Source of the DNA: Lycium barbarum
Lineage: Eukaryota; Streptophyta; Magnoliopsida; Solanales; Solanaceae
Assembly (NCBI RefSeq): GCF_019175385.1
Contig: NC_083342.1
Location: forward strand, 119,784,376-119,848,375
Direction of reading: 5' to 3'
Length of the DNA: 64,000 nucleotides
The notes beneath the pieces are model-generated. The model saw only the letters and a program-made list of their open reading frames with translations. It was not told the DNA's origin and did no database searches. Positions 46,691 to 59,859 of the stretch are shown here, piece by piece. Within the stretch, counting starts at the first letter, position 1. Each line of letters begins with the position of its first letter. The translations under genes and the position numbers were made by a program.

Positions 46691-48842
46691 CAAAATATCT
46701 GAGAAATACTTTGAAGCAATGTTTTCTTGTGTTTGAGCAAAATAACGAGTTATTAATGAGCGTCGTATTTCAAGCACATTTAAATAATCAGGTTTCATTC
46801 CCCGAAGTGAATGAACAAATACCACAACTTATCTCCTGGAGGGATAAAATACAAGGAATGTAGATGTTATATTCTGGTGGTATGAAATTCAGACATTGCT
46901 ACATGTACCTGTCGTACGTTGAAACATATTTCTAAGGCAAAAGGAAGTAGAGTAGAATGCTTTCTCCTATAACCACATTAATACATTATGGTTAGTTGTT
47001 ATTGATTTCCTTGAAGGAAATAACAATTAATATATTTCTTTATGAAGGATTTGATTATTATGTGTTTGAGCTTAGATACAAAATACTCAGTTAATGATGA
47101 ATCTCCCTGAAGGAGATGTTTGAAATATTGAAGTTTAGAATTCAATGTTTATTTTGTGACACCAGTAGTGTCGAAATTTGCTTTAATGGTACCAGAAATA
47201 TTTAAGAAATATTTGGTAATAGAAATTAATGATCAAAGGCTCCAGAAGAGCTAATTATTTATTTACAAGTATCATGACACTAGCAGTGTCCAAATAATAT
47301 ATGATTAAGGTGAACAAATTGATGTCTCTCGAAGAGCTTATATATGATAGTACCATTCATCTCATATCATAATTATTTCGATCGGAAAATAAATTATAGT
47401 AAACCTGAAGTTTACTAGCGAGAAAAATGATCATCATATTGAGACTACAGATGATTGGAAGATTGAATATCTCCAACTTATTACGGGTAGGGACACGTGT
47501 GTAAAGCGTTACCCGAGCATGATGAGATCGCATGTCACAATAAACCAGAAGTTTTGACATAAAATTTCATGCAATAGTAAACCAGAAGTTTATTAAAAGA
47601 AATAGCACTCGTCATAGTAAACTTGAAGTTTACGGGTACAGATAATTTTATCAGTTGACAAGACCATTTTGATCGTCCTGATTTAAATATGATGTGCTAA
47701 TTGAGTATTAAAAACATATTGAAGAACTAGAAGATTCTTCAAGAATTTGTTTGTGTTGCTTGTTCTCATGATAAATTGATTACACCAGCTAATGTTGGGA
47801 CTGAATCCTCAAAATTCTGAAAAATATAAAAGGTGAATGTGGGCCCCTTCACCTGCAATGTGATGTCTTAAATAGATGCATCTATTTAAGACAGTCACAT
47901 GTATGTTTATTGTCAACTGGCAGTTTGACATTTACAAAGTTGCTTGCTCAAAATAATTGAGTTGGAAGCACAATTTTCAGAATATGTAATCAAGACAATC
48001 ATCTTGATAATGTTGGTTTATATCTAAGTTGGTTTGGCATTGGATGCCTCCATAATACAGCTAAACCATTGCTTATGAGAACAGAGTTTCAGATGTTGGT
48101 CTGAGATATGATATATTGCATACAACAACACTTGTACGCTTCAAATCAATAAATTTTGATAAATTCTCCCCTCATATTTGGTTCAGGGTCAGGAACTAGA
48201 TATTTCCATCTTTTAGCATTTGATGTGCGGTACATGATTAATGGATATACCATGATGCACACAGATGGATTTTCCCAAAGAAAATGGGGACATATGTCAC
48301 TAAAATAAGGGGGAGAGAATAAGCAGCTAAGAAATATGTTGTGAATTATCATCAGTATGATCCTCAGATAATTCAAGTCAAATGGTGGAAGCATTTGCTG
48401 ACCCAACTATTTCATATTTCATCTGCAAAATGCTCTTAATGTCCCTGAAGGACAAAATCTACAGCGTGCATGGAGCATGGTAGACCAATCGGTTCCAAAT
48501 ATAATAATCCTTGAAAAAGGGAGGAGCAAATGATCATAATAAGAAGGCAATGTGCTCTTGAAGAGCTACGACATAACACTTCATAAACCTTATGGGAGGT
48601 TCAGGTACCTGAAAATAATGAAGTGATGAGATCTCAGTAAGTTATGTCGAATTGCGAACCGATACAACATGATATCTTGTCGACAATATACAATATAGCG
48701 CACAATATTGTATAAGGTTGTGAGGATTTGATTTCTACGTCTCTTAAAGCATGTTGACGTAGAATAATTACCAAGTAAAATGATCCATCTTGGTAAACGT
48801 AATGTTTATTGGGCCAGCAGTCCAAACAACAGAAGATGTCAC

Positions 48843-50146
48843 ATTATTTATACTGATGGATGCTGTCACGGCCTATGTGGCTTACTTGATGAAATTTAAA
48901 TGAAAATTCCTGAAGGATATAAAATGCCTGAAGCATTTGGTTTAAAGTCTCGGGAAATGTATCCAATCAGATTACAAAGATCATTATATGGTTTAAAACA
49001 ATCAGGGCGTATGTGGTATAATCGCCTAAGTGAGTACTTGATAAATGAAGGATATATAAATGATGCCATTTGTCCATGTGTTTTTATTAAGAAAACAAAA
49101 TCAGGGTTCATTATACTTGCTGTTTATGTTGATGACATAAACCTCATTGGAACTCCAGAAGAGCTCCAAAAGGCGATTGAATATTTGAAGAAAGAATTTG
49201 AGATGAAAGATCTCGGAAAGACAAAACTCTGTCTTGGTCTGCAAATTGAACATTTCGCAAAAGTGATCTTTATACATCAATCTGCCTATACTGAGAAAGT
49301 TTTAAATCAGTTTTACATGGACAATGCGCATCCTTTAAGTACTCCTATGGTTGTTCGCTTACTTGAAGTGAACAAAGATCCGTTCCGACCTCAGGAAGAA
49401 AACGAAGAGCTACTTGGTCCTGAAGTACCATATCTTAGTGCAATAGGTGCACTTATGTATCTTGCTAATGCTACAAGACCTGACATTGCATTTTCTGTTA
49501 ATTTGCTAGCAAGATATAGCTCTTCTCCTACACGGAGGCATTAGAACGGGATTAAGCATATATTGCGATATCTGAAGGGAACTAGCGATATGGGTCTGTT
49601 TTATACTAACAAAGGTAGTACAGATCTTGTTGGTTATGCAGATGCAGGTTATTTATCTGATCCACATAAAGATCGATCTCAAACGGGCTATCTGTTTACA
49701 TGCGGAGGTACTGCTATATCATGGAGATCGACCAAGCAGTCCATTGTTGCTACTTCTTCAAATCATGCTGAGATAATCGCTATTCATGAAGCAAGTAGAG
49801 AATGTGTGTGGTTGAGATCAGTGATACATTTCATCAGAGAAAGATGTGGCTTGAAGTGTGATACAAAAATACCCACAGTATTATATGAAGATAATGCTGC
49901 ATGCATAGCTCAATTAAAATGAGGTTTCATAAAAGGAGATAGAACAAAACACATTTCACCAAAGTTATTTTTCACACATGATCTCCAGAAGAATGGTGAT
50001 ATTGATGTGCAACAAATCCGTTCAAGTGACAATCCTGCAGATTTGTTCACTAAATCTTTGCCAACTTCAACTCTTGAGAAGATGATATTCAAGATTGGAA
50101 TGCGAAGACTCCGACATCTGAATCTTGGTCTTCGTCAGGGGGAGTG
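48843..50146 (+). pseudogene. Copia reverse transcriptase/RNase H region, broken
   Basis: From 48900 the frame shows YPIRLQRSLYGLKQSGRMWY, the catalytic AVYVDDINLIG box, EMKDLGKTKLCLGLQI and the copia RNase H block (GYADAGYLSDPHKDRSQTGY). The 3' end reads NPADLFTKSLP. In-frame stops at 49542-49544 and 49919-49921 interrupt the frame. The 5' part before 48900 is eroded: DAVTAYV is recognisable but followed by a deletion and a stop. The protein cannot be made in one piece from this copy. Confidence 0.88.
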
Positions 50147-50348
50147 AAATACGCGTTGTACTCTTTTTTCCTTAACCAAGTTTTGTCCCATTGGGTTTTC
50201 TTGGTAAGGTTTTTAATGAGGCAGCTCTCAAAGCGTATTTCTAGATATGTGCACTCTTTTTCCTTCATTAGGACTTTTTCCCACAGGGTTTTTTTTTAAT
50301 AAGGTTTTAACGAGGTACATCATCTATTAATGGACATCCAAGGGGGAG

Positions 50349-50553
50349 TGTTATAAATATCCTAAGTAGTGGATATCCATTAAGTTATAAATATCCCAAA
50401 ATATCTCAAAATATCCCATGTCCTGTTGCTCCTATAAATAGGATGCACAAATGCAATGTTGAAAGAGCAGAAGTAATATAATCTGATATCCCTCTACATA
50501 TTCTCTCTACATATTTCCTCTGTGTATTTACTTAACAGTTTTATTTTATAACA
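50349..50553 (+). repeat. 3' LTR of the copia element
   Basis: 205 bp, no difference from the 5' LTR seen on reading. It is preceded by AAGGGGGAG and followed by GGTTT. Confidence 0.92.
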
Positions 50554-50666
50554 GGTTTCACATTTTCGTCAAAATTTTGACGAAGATAAAAGCATTAAAA
50601 AAAAAAAATTCTAATTTCAAGAAAAAAAGGCTAAAGCATAAGCCAGTAAAGTCTTTGCTTTTAAGT

Positions 50667-51526
50667 GGGAGTGTCAATGCTACGGTTCGGGTGGTTATTT
50701 TATAAAATTTATATCATACTAATTTTTTGGTTATTTTATTTTGTATAATCAAAATTGGACTTTTTGAAACCGTCCCATCATCTCGGTTTTTCTTCGGTAT
50801 CGGTACGGTTCGGTCAGGTTAATTTTTTGGTATTTTTTTTTAAAACGTCATATAAAAGTCACAAGTAGAAATTGTACACAATACCATGCATACTTGTATA
50901 AGACTTTGGCAAGAACTCTCTAGACATTTTATTGTTTAAAAGGTGAAGAATTAAAAAAATATGAATCACGACAAGAATAGAGATCCATCCCATTAGTTTA
51001 TAGTAGTGTACGATAATATTAATAAAGACAAAAAAATTAGATCACACGAACGGGAAGTAATCAATCAAGATGAGACACAAGAACTGAATCTAATAAGATT
51101 CAGTATCAAATAAAAGAAATTAAATTATAAGGGAGGAAAAATATATAATACTTTATAGCTTGTTACTAAAGATTGTTGAAATACCTTATAACTAGTTATT
51201 ACTTGAGGTGATAGAACTAATTTAGTTTCAATAAGGGTAGCATAACAATTTTCGTAGTTGGATTAATGTTAATTACTTGTTGCCGACTTGTAGTCATTTC
51301 CATCATCCAAGGCACGAAAAATTTAATGATTTATTAATTTTAAACTTAATATATAAAAAATATATAACACATATGTTCGGTATTTTTTTAGTTTATTTTT
51401 ATAAAATAAAAAACCTACTCAATTTTTCGATACCGTTAGAAATTTATATAAAAACTGTCGGTTTTATTAAAATTTCCAACAATCGGTTCGGTTCGGTCGG
51501 TTTTTAAAAAACCATTGACACCCCTA
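50667..51526. mobile_element. Non-autonomous hAT-like element, ~860 bp
   Basis: It is flanked by CTTTTAAGT at 50658-50666 and 51527-51535 (8 or 9 bp, depending on where the end is set). The left end is GGGAGTGTCAATGC and the right end read inverted is TAGGGGTGTCAATGG, a hAT-type terminus. Both ends carry subterminal CGGTTCGGT repeats. There is no transposase ORF. Confidence 0.78.
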
Positions 51527-51558
51527 CTTTTAAGTCTTAAAATCTTGATATGATCAAG

Positions 51559-51781
51559 ACCCCGTTTGGATTGGCTTATAAGTGGTCAAATCAGCTTATA
51601 AGCTTTTTATTTTTATTTTTTAGGTGTTTGACAAACCAGCTTATAAGTTAAAAAAGTGCTTAGAATAAGCCAAAAAAAAAAAAGTTGAGATGGCCTAATT
51701 TTATTTTATTTTTGCTTATAAGCTATTTTTTGGTCAAACCAATTTATAAGCCACTTTTTTTAAGCTAAGCCAAACGGGCTC
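51559..51781. mobile_element. hAT-like MITE, GAGCCCGTTTGG family
   Basis: It starts GACCCCGTTTGGATTGGCTT and ends, read inverted, AGAGCCCGTTTGGCTTAGCT. The GCTTATAAGC-rich interior matches the copies at 14919, 15729 and 22350. It sits just 30 bp beyond the hAT-like element. Confidence 0.75.
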
Positions 51782-52834
51782 TAAATGAACCTCTATAAAA
51801 TATAACATATCACTTCTATGTTATTTCAGAATCGCTCATGTATATAGAGAGTCATATAAGAATCATATATCTTTATTCATTTTGTAAAGACCCTTTTAAC
51901 TAGTTTCCTCAAATCTTAAGAGGCATTAGTAATAGGAATAGTTGTTTTTATAGCTAAGCTTTCTTTCTTTTTTTCTTCTAAAAGACATCGAAGTTTGTAA
52001 AAGAAAAATTTACTGCAAAATCTTACTCCCCTCAAGGTAAGTGATTTATATAGAATTAAGAGGACTTGCCATTGCCAAGTTTGTAATTGATGATAAGTGA
52101 AACTGATTTCTAAGAAAAAGAGACCTCAAAATTTATGTCGAAGAGTGAAAAAGTTTTATATCGGGGTTAATATGATGAGTGGTCTCATTATATGAATTTA
52201 CGCAATACTCCCCTCAAGAGCTAGCTTTCAAGGTTGAGTTAGGCCAACATCTAATTTTTTACAATTTATAAAAATCTATCCTTGAAATAATCATTAAAAA
52301 TATAGTGTTAGTAATTTTCTATTTATGAGCTCACATATTAATATATTTTACATAAATATGCTATCATTAAAGGAATCCATTCTATGATCTAATAAAATAT
52401 TATTATATGGGTCTAAGAAATATCAATTATTCTTTTCTTTATTGTATGTTTGATGGACACATACTTTATGAAAAGGTTCTATGAAAAGGCACCAATGTAA
52501 CCTTTAAAAGAGGTGGTCTCTAAAGTCAGAAAATATTCTCTTTCTTTTCTTTCCCATCTCTGAAAAGACAAAGTATCAAGAACTATTCTAGACTTAGAAG
52601 ATTCACCTTTTCAATCAAGTTTTTTCAATCACCTCTTGCGATGGAACAAGATTAATGTTCCTGTAATTATTCTTCATTATCGTCTATTGATTTACTTGTG
52701 ATCCTGTGTTATTAATTATGTTTTACAACATATACTTCTTTGTCCGTCCAATATTTGTAGTGCACTGCTCTATACATACTAAATAAAAATTATCGACTCT
52801 TTTTCGTTGTTTATTCGTTATAAAATTATCGGAA
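51782..52834. other. AT-rich region, nothing recognised
   Basis: There is no credible ORF and no repeat that I could place. Confidence 0.5.
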
Positions 52835-53222
52835 ATGACTCAAATATGTCATTGAACTATTAGAAATGACTCATTTATACCACTCGTTAATAGTTTGGCT
52901 CATTTATACCATCGCCGTCACCAAAATGACTCGTTTATGCCATCGCCGTCACCAAAATGGCTCATTCATGCCATTTTTTATTAACAACGGTATTAGAATA
53001 TCAAATATGACACGTGGCCTCAAATTAGAGGTCCACGCTGTTTAATTAAACCAGCTCAATTTTAAATCCCAAATCAATAAAAAAAAACCGACCCAAATTA
53101 ATGAAAAATGACATGAATGAGCCATTTTGGTAACAACGATGGCATATATGAGCCAAACTATTGACGAGTGGCATAGATGAGTCATTTCCAATAGTTCGAT
53201 GACATATTTGAACCTCTTCATA
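52835..53222. mobile_element. Foldback element with ~150-bp inverted arms
   Basis: Blocks such as GAAATGACTCATTTATACCA and AATAGTTTGGCTCATTTATA in the left arm recur inverted in the right arm. Within the left arm the phrase ATGCCATCGCCGTCACCAAAATG is partly duplicated. It has no coding capacity. It resembles the element at 33478 in design, not in sequence. Confidence 0.75.
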
Positions 53223-53814
53223 AAATTATTGTTAACATATATATCTTGTAACAGTTACTTCTGTTAAAATATTCTTAAAAATAAAATTAATATTATCCTA
53301 TTTAAATTGGCAATATCTCAATAAATATTAAATGCACATTAACTCTTAACGCAATATTCAGCGTGCACGGCACAAAAGGGTAGACAACGTGTGATTTGGT
53401 TTTGGGGGTGGGGGGAGTTTACAATTTAATGGAACATTTGCTCTGTTTCAGAATTAATTTGTAACTGATGACACTATGCAGAATATTGATCATTTTAATT
53501 TACAGTAACGAATTAACTTTCTACATTATAAGAAAAGCATGGCATGAAACATAGTTTTTGAATCCAAATATCTTTTTGCATTACTAATTAAATTCTTAGT
53601 GAATATAAATATGTGGAGAACAATTTTGTGAAGTTAATTTGCTCTCCTTGTTTTGGATAAGCTCGCTTAGTAATAGCCTAATAGCTTGTGAAACAGAATT
53701 TAATAATAGGGAGAATGACGTATATATACATATGAATACGGTATATTTACAAAATATGACGATGCTTTTCAGTTTACAAAATATAACAATAGATTTCTTA
53801 CAAAATATATACAA

Positions 53815-54085
53815 ATTTTTTTCACTCAAGGCTTGGAAAATTCGCTCAAATATTTGTGTATGAAAACTGTATGAAATGTGTATATTTCGCTCAGGGCTTA
53901 AAAGTTTAGCTCAAAATTGTGTATGAAAACTGTATGAATTATGTATGTTACTCCATGCTTAGAATTTCGCTCACATTTTTTGTGTATGAAAAATTGTATA
54001 AAATCGGTATGAAATGTGTATGTCTCGCTTAAGACTTAGAATTTCGGTGAAAATGTCTTGTATAAAAACTCTATAAAATTGGTAT
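53815..54085. repeat. ~62-bp degenerate tandem repeat (about 4 units)
   Basis: Each unit carries CTTAGAATTTCGCTCA-like sequence followed by GTGTATGAAAACTGTATGAA and TGTGTATG. The surrounding 53590-54600 is AT-rich and shows no gene. It ends at the LTR of the gypsy element. Confidence 0.7.
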
Positions 54086-54615
54086 GATATATGTATATAA
54101 TTGTATATACATGATGTATAAAGTTCATATTAGGTTTTAGAAAATTTAATACAACTAAAACAATATTGTATACAACTTTCATACAAATTTAATACAACGA
54201 CAACAACATACAAAATTTAAGAAACAAATTTCATATAAACTCAACATACAATTATCATATAACTTTAATACAATTTTGAATCTCACTTCAAAATTTGAAG
54301 AGAAACCAAATTTCATCAAATCCACAATCAGATCCGCTAATTTTCCTAATTCTTCCTCGATTTGAATCTGCATAGTGGATAATATCCATACAACGATACA
54401 TAACTAATACTAGTGAAATCTTAACCGAACAACCACGTTATAGGAATCTGCCATGGTTGATAAATCTACCCAACAGGGAAATTAAGAAGAAAAGAGAACA
54501 TAATGTTTTGAGTAGTTACAAAATGATGATTTGATTTAATGATTCAGAATAATTGCCACAAAGTTATTTGAGATAACAAAAGTTTCAGATTCCTGAAATT
54601 TCCAGAGCTGATAGT

Positions 54616-57600
54616 TGTCACACCCCTTTTTAACCGGGTAGATTTAGGAGTATGACGTATTGATGATTCCTGTTTATTTTCTTTTAAGGAGTCGCCACCT
54701 AATTAATTTTAACGGTGAATTAGGACACCTAGAGATTAACTAAGGCGAAGTTAAAACTAAACCTCAATTAATAGTCTGTTTAACCAGTGTGATTCTAGGT
54801 AAGGGCTCTATATTATCCTAAAGGGAAGGGGTTAGGCATCCTTTAGAATCCGTTAACTTACGGTTATCCGACCAAACTTAGGTTAATTAATTATGTTGAA
54901 ATATAATGTTTAAATTTTAAAATGGTTCACAAATGTTTCTAAAATTTTAAAAGGAAAATAATATTAGTGAAAATAAGATTTACAAAAATTTAATATGAAA
55001 GAAAACTTGAAATTCCATTTTTAAAATAGGACTTATAAATACCGCTAAGACTTTAAATGAAAATACTAATGATATTATTTGAAATAATACTTGTAGAAAA
55101 TATAATAATGTGCGTAAGAGAAGATTCTAAAAATTAAATGAAACTTGAAATTATCGACGAAGCCTTAAATAAAAAATAATATTTAATAAAATTTATAGAA
55201 AATGTGATAATTTGCATGAAATAAAACTTATAAGCATTGTTAAGATAAAAATGTCATTTAAAGAAGATTTACAAATGTGGCTAAACTTTAAAATAAAATG
55301 CTATTTAATATAAGATTTTATAAAATATGATAATTTGCCCATAAATAATAGCTGTTAAGAAGAGATTTGGCAGTTTTGCACTTTGAATAAATCGTATTAT
55401 TTGATTATAACAATGTAGAAAAATCTAAGCTTATAAATAAGATTCAAAAGGAAGTGAGTTTTCTTTATCATTTTTCTATAAAATATGGGTGATTGATTCA
55501 AACTTGAAAGGGTTATTTATAAAATATGCTTGAATTTATATTTGTGTATTAGTGGTGTTTTGAAATTAAGATAACAAGAGATAAAATATGATTTCTTTAA
55601 CTAAAAAAAAGATATTAATTTATACTATCAATTATTTTAGAAGTAAATATTATAGATTCTATAAATAACTTTAATGTGAAAAGAAGAAAATGAAGCTTAT
55701 GAGATTAATTATTAGTCTTCTTTAAACTAACTACCCATTACTAAACTAAATCTATTAACTCATTAAGGTTTATATAAACTAAATAAAAAAACAAACAGTT
55801 AGTATACAAATTAAATGCACAAAATAAATAAAGGAGAGATAATTAAAAATGGGCTCAACCCATATTTTAAGAAGGGCTGCTGTTAAATGGATCTGACCCA
55901 TTTGGGCCACTGCTGCAAACACTGTTTCTGCTATATGGGCCTTGGCCCAGCAATTCTTATTTTCTGCTGCGGAATAAGGACTGATCGGGGACGGCTCGAG
56001 ATGATTATGTTGGACTTTTAGCCCAACACCGAATGCGGGGAGAAACGAGTCCCTCGGATTCGTATGTGAGGTTCATGCAAAAGATAAAAGGAAAAAAGGA
56101 TTAGTGTATAATCAATAAATAAAGTTATTTATAATGTAAATTTCAAAACAAGCAAATCAGCGACTTGTGTATATATTATGTATACTTAAGTATAATCCAT
56201 GCCTACACAGATTAGCCACCACACACATATAAACAGGCAATACTCAGACATAGACATAATCAAATAACGTAGCACTCATTGTTCTTAGACGTGTATAGAA
56301 TTTTGGACATATGCAAAGGCTGGCATACCTATAATATTCAGAGTGTACTTGATATACCTGAAAGGTATACATTAATGTGCAACCCTGGTATACACTCAGT
56401 GTATACTAAGGCTCATGTAATATGCATACTTCGAGGTATATCACACCACAAACAAAAATGGATGAGGAATAGAAGGAAACAAGTCAACGTGGGCAGATTT
56501 CAAAGAGAGAGCACGAAGTGTATAGGATCACAGCAAACACAAAGGGAACATGTCTTGGATTCATTTCAGAGTATTTCAGATAAGCCTTAACCCAAATTGA
56601 AACAAATGTTCAATAAACACTACAAATATTTAGTAAGCAAAAGTGAATCATTCTAACTGTGACTAAAATAACATGACAGATCAATTTTTCAAGACAGAGT
56701 TTCAAACATACAAAGTGGGAACCAAATAGCCTTCTGTTAATAAAACCTCTACATCAATTAATTTTGAATAAAGCAAGGCTAGAGAACTAGTTCATGGAAG
56801 GCATAAAATCCTACAACAAACATAGAGGTGTAGCCGGTTATATTGAGATGCCAATAGTTATCAACTTATGCAGGAATTCCCATATTCGTTCAAGCTAACT
56901 AAACCAGGGACAACATTAACCTTTAAATGCCCTCAAACAAAATGATGTTTCATGCTTATATCCAAATGAAAGTTAAAACAGCTACTTGACACAGACATTT
57001 TAATATTGATCCATACTAGAATTAGTTTTGAAGGCCTGAACAAAGGATCAAACATGATTAAAGTCATCTATAGTCACATCCTTAATGGCAAAAGGGGGAA
57101 AAAAAAGTTACAGAATGCAGACAGATTCAAACCAACAGAAGCAAAACAATTATCCAAACCTATATGTAGACTAGTATTAAATATCAACAAATCAGGACAT
57201 TTGTTTTTTGACGTTCATGATTTATTTACTTTTTTACATGCTGATTTTACATGATAAAACAATCCCTTAAGGGGTGCCACAAACAGATATTAAACAAGAA
57301 GCACTGCTATTTATGTATTCAGCAAGGTGAACGATCTTTTCTTTAAATGTTAATAGATTGCCACAACTATTTCATGCTTGTTTATAGCAAATAAAGTGTA
57401 GGCAGATTCAAACAAGCAAACTTCTACAACTGCTAAGAACAAGCAAACAACTACATTTTAATTCTGTAAACTGAGAATGAAACGAGGGGAAGTTTTCATA
57501 CATGTCCAGATTCCAACTCAAAATATGCTCAACAAGAATTACCCCATCACCTCAAACATGATACATTATAAATTTCTGTGGAAAAGAAGCAGGACTTTTG

Positions 57601-59099
57601 TTTACTTGAACGTACCAAAAGACAACAACAAACAAATACTAAATCTGCATATAAGCACATATCATATTCTCACAAATCAGTAGATTCTTCCTTTTAAATT
57701 CATAGCTTCTATCGGTCATCCTTCATACTAATTTACATTAGAAATAGGAACATCGTACACTAAAGAAAATGACTAAAACAGAGGATTAGCCAAGCGACGA
57801 GGTTAAACACATATTTGATGAAATTAGTCGTTTTGCACTAGTTTATAACAAACAAAGAGAGAACACATTCCAGCCGACTAAACCAAATAAACGACGAGAA
57901 ATACTTGAACGACTACCTTTCTACTTTTACAAAATTAAAGACGAAGTGAAGACGAGTGTGATTACCTTCTTCGGGTGCAGCGAAGTGAAGCTTTGAGTTT
58001 CCGATCTTACCCTCGAATACTCGCTAAATCCAAATTTGCAATATTCAAATTCAAAACACGACCAACGCAAACGAAAACAAAACGACTGGATTTCGACTCG
58101 ATATTCAGAAATAAGACCGACGAACTGATATTGCTTAGGTGATTTTACTACTGGAAAAACTTGTTATTTTTTTAGAGAATTTCGGGGTTTTAGATCTGTT
58201 CTTGTAAGGGGATTTTTGGGTTTTCAATCCCTGGGGGTTTCCTGAATCCAAAAAATCCTCCTTTTCCAGCGATTCAACCTCCATCTTTATAGGTTTTTGG
58301 GGTTGAAGGAACTGATAAAGGGAACAGAGGGGAGTGGAGAGTAGCAGGGGTAACGTGGTGTAATGGGAATGTCATATCAATGGAGGCGTGGTGGAGTTAG
58401 TGGAGGTGTCGGGCGTGATAGTGGGAGTGAGGGATGGTAGTCGTAGTGGGGTGTCAGTGTATGGGTGTGTCAGACGCGTGGGGTGGGAGTGACAGTAGCG
58501 AGTGGAGATGATGATGGTGGAGACAGGTATGGTGCGGCGTGGGGTGTGTCAGAGGTGTCGGTGATGAAGTGGAGAAGAGAGGAAATGGGGCGGAAGGTGA
58601 AAATGAGAGGAAACCCTAAAGGGTTTCCCTTATTTTGTATGAAACGGGTCAGACCCGCTCCATTTATGGACTGGGTCAATTTTTAGATCGGGTATTAAAA
58701 GAATGGGCTAGCAAATAAAAACACGAACTGATCTAAAAATTAGGGTAAAAAATATAGGCTGGTCAAAAAATATTTATGAGTTGATTGGACTTTGATTTGG
58801 AATCCGATAACATCAAAAATACGGACTGAGTGCAAGAAATAGTTTGGCTTCTGAACTTGAATAAAAGACTTGTTTAAATAACTTCTGTTAAAATATTGCT
58901 CAATATGGAATATGTCGTCATTAATGCTTAGATAAAAATGGCGTTGTAATAGCAGTGCAATAATATTGCGAAAAATCCACAGTAAAATAAATACTATTAT
59001 TTAATTATGCAAAGATAAATGCGATGCGTGTGCGTAAGCTGGTAAAATGCCGAAATGATAAAAAATTATGAATTATAATAATAGTAATATATAATAATG

Positions 59100-59138
<39 letters not shown>

Positions 59139-59315
59139 TGCGGTAATAGTAATAAGAATAATTAATAGAATAATGCAATAGCGGTATTGATAAGAGGCTA
59201 ATAATTATAGTAAACACATAATATATATATATATTTTTATTTTTTCCAAAAAAAATATTGGAAGCTTAAAAATAGGTATTTTGGCAGAGAGGCGGGACAA
59301 AATTGGGTGTCAACA
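54616..59315 (-). repeat. 3' LTR of the Tat-type element (~4.7 kb)
   Basis: On the minus strand it begins TGTTGACACCCAATTTTGTC and ends AAAAGGGGTGTGACA; the near-complementary TG...CA ends support the borders. It follows a purine tract. The interior is AT-rich and non-coding. The region 58320-58690 is GGAG/GTGG-rich with short ORFs in both strands that have no domain. The target-site flank on this side would be ATAGT (54611-54615). Confidence 0.75.
59095..59136. repeat. TAA/ATA trinucleotide microsatellite within the LTR
   Basis: About 13 consecutive TAA units. The poly-Leu ORF on the minus strand here is a by-product. Confidence 0.85.
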
Positions 59316-59333
59316 ACTTGTCCCTCTTTGCCC
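59316..59333 (-). promoter_or_regulatory. Polypurine tract priming plus-strand DNA synthesis
   Basis: On the minus strand GGGCAAAGAGGGACAAGT directly abuts the LTR start TGTTGACACC. Its position and purine content are those of a retrotransposon PPT, and it fixes the element's orientation. Confidence 0.75.
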
Positions 59334-59859
59334 GGTAACGATGAAAAGAGTTGTCGGGCAAAGACGTTGACTCGGTAGCCTATTTTGTCCCGGCTAAAGG
59401 AAATTTGAGAGGGTCATGACCGAACTCCGGTCTCTGAGTTGCCTACATATCTAGGGCTATACGAGAATCAGGTCGAGTGTAGTTCTGGGACAACTACGAC
59501 ACTTGAACCCCAATTGGCGCGAAACTTGCAAAATGTTGTCTCAGTGCTGAATTATGATAACACTGGGTATTGTGATAGAAACTTGAGAATTCTGAAAATT
59601 GTATTGCTGGAACGCAAGAGAATACTTGTAATTAGAGACGAGTGTTCGAGGTAGATCTTTGACCCGTGTCGGGAAGTCTGATTATCCTTCCCGACAAATT
59701 GCCCCAGTTCGCTGCCGAAGAAATAGTTCCACGATTTGATGTGTGATGCCAACTTTGATGTTGTCAAAAGCCACCAGCTAAAAACAATTGTTAGCAATAT
59801 ATGTAAATAAGACAGGGTTGGAGAAGTTACACTTGCAGCCCCTGTTTCGAAAGTTGAAT

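Larger units (their letters stand above)
45620..50553 (+). mobile_element. Ty1/copia LTR retrotransposon, 4.93 kb, with target duplication GGTTT
   Basis: Both LTRs (45620-45824 and 50349-50553, 205 bp) begin TGTTATAAATATCC and end TTATAACA. By eye they are identical. The 5-bp duplication GGTTT flanks it at 45615-45619 and 50554-50558. A polypurine tract (AAGGGGGAG) precedes the 3' LTR. The internal part has only a degraded reverse transcriptase/RNase H region near the 3' end. The first 3 kb show no gag or integrase frame. The element is head-to-head with KMS, 282 bp from its start codon. Confidence 0.93.

Noticed and set aside
48900..50146. Endogenous plant pararetrovirus
   Set aside because: The reverse transcriptase has copia-type motifs and lies between LTRs with a 5-bp duplication; no movement or coat protein signature was seen in the window.
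53639..54373. Short ORFs near the 62-bp repeat, considered as a Mutator-like or other transposase remnant
   Set aside because: No transposase motif and no terminal repeats were found.
58465..58686. Gly/Asp/Met-rich ORF in the gypsy LTR
   Set aside because: It lies in a GGAG/GTGG-rich stretch, is open on both strands and has no recognisable motif.
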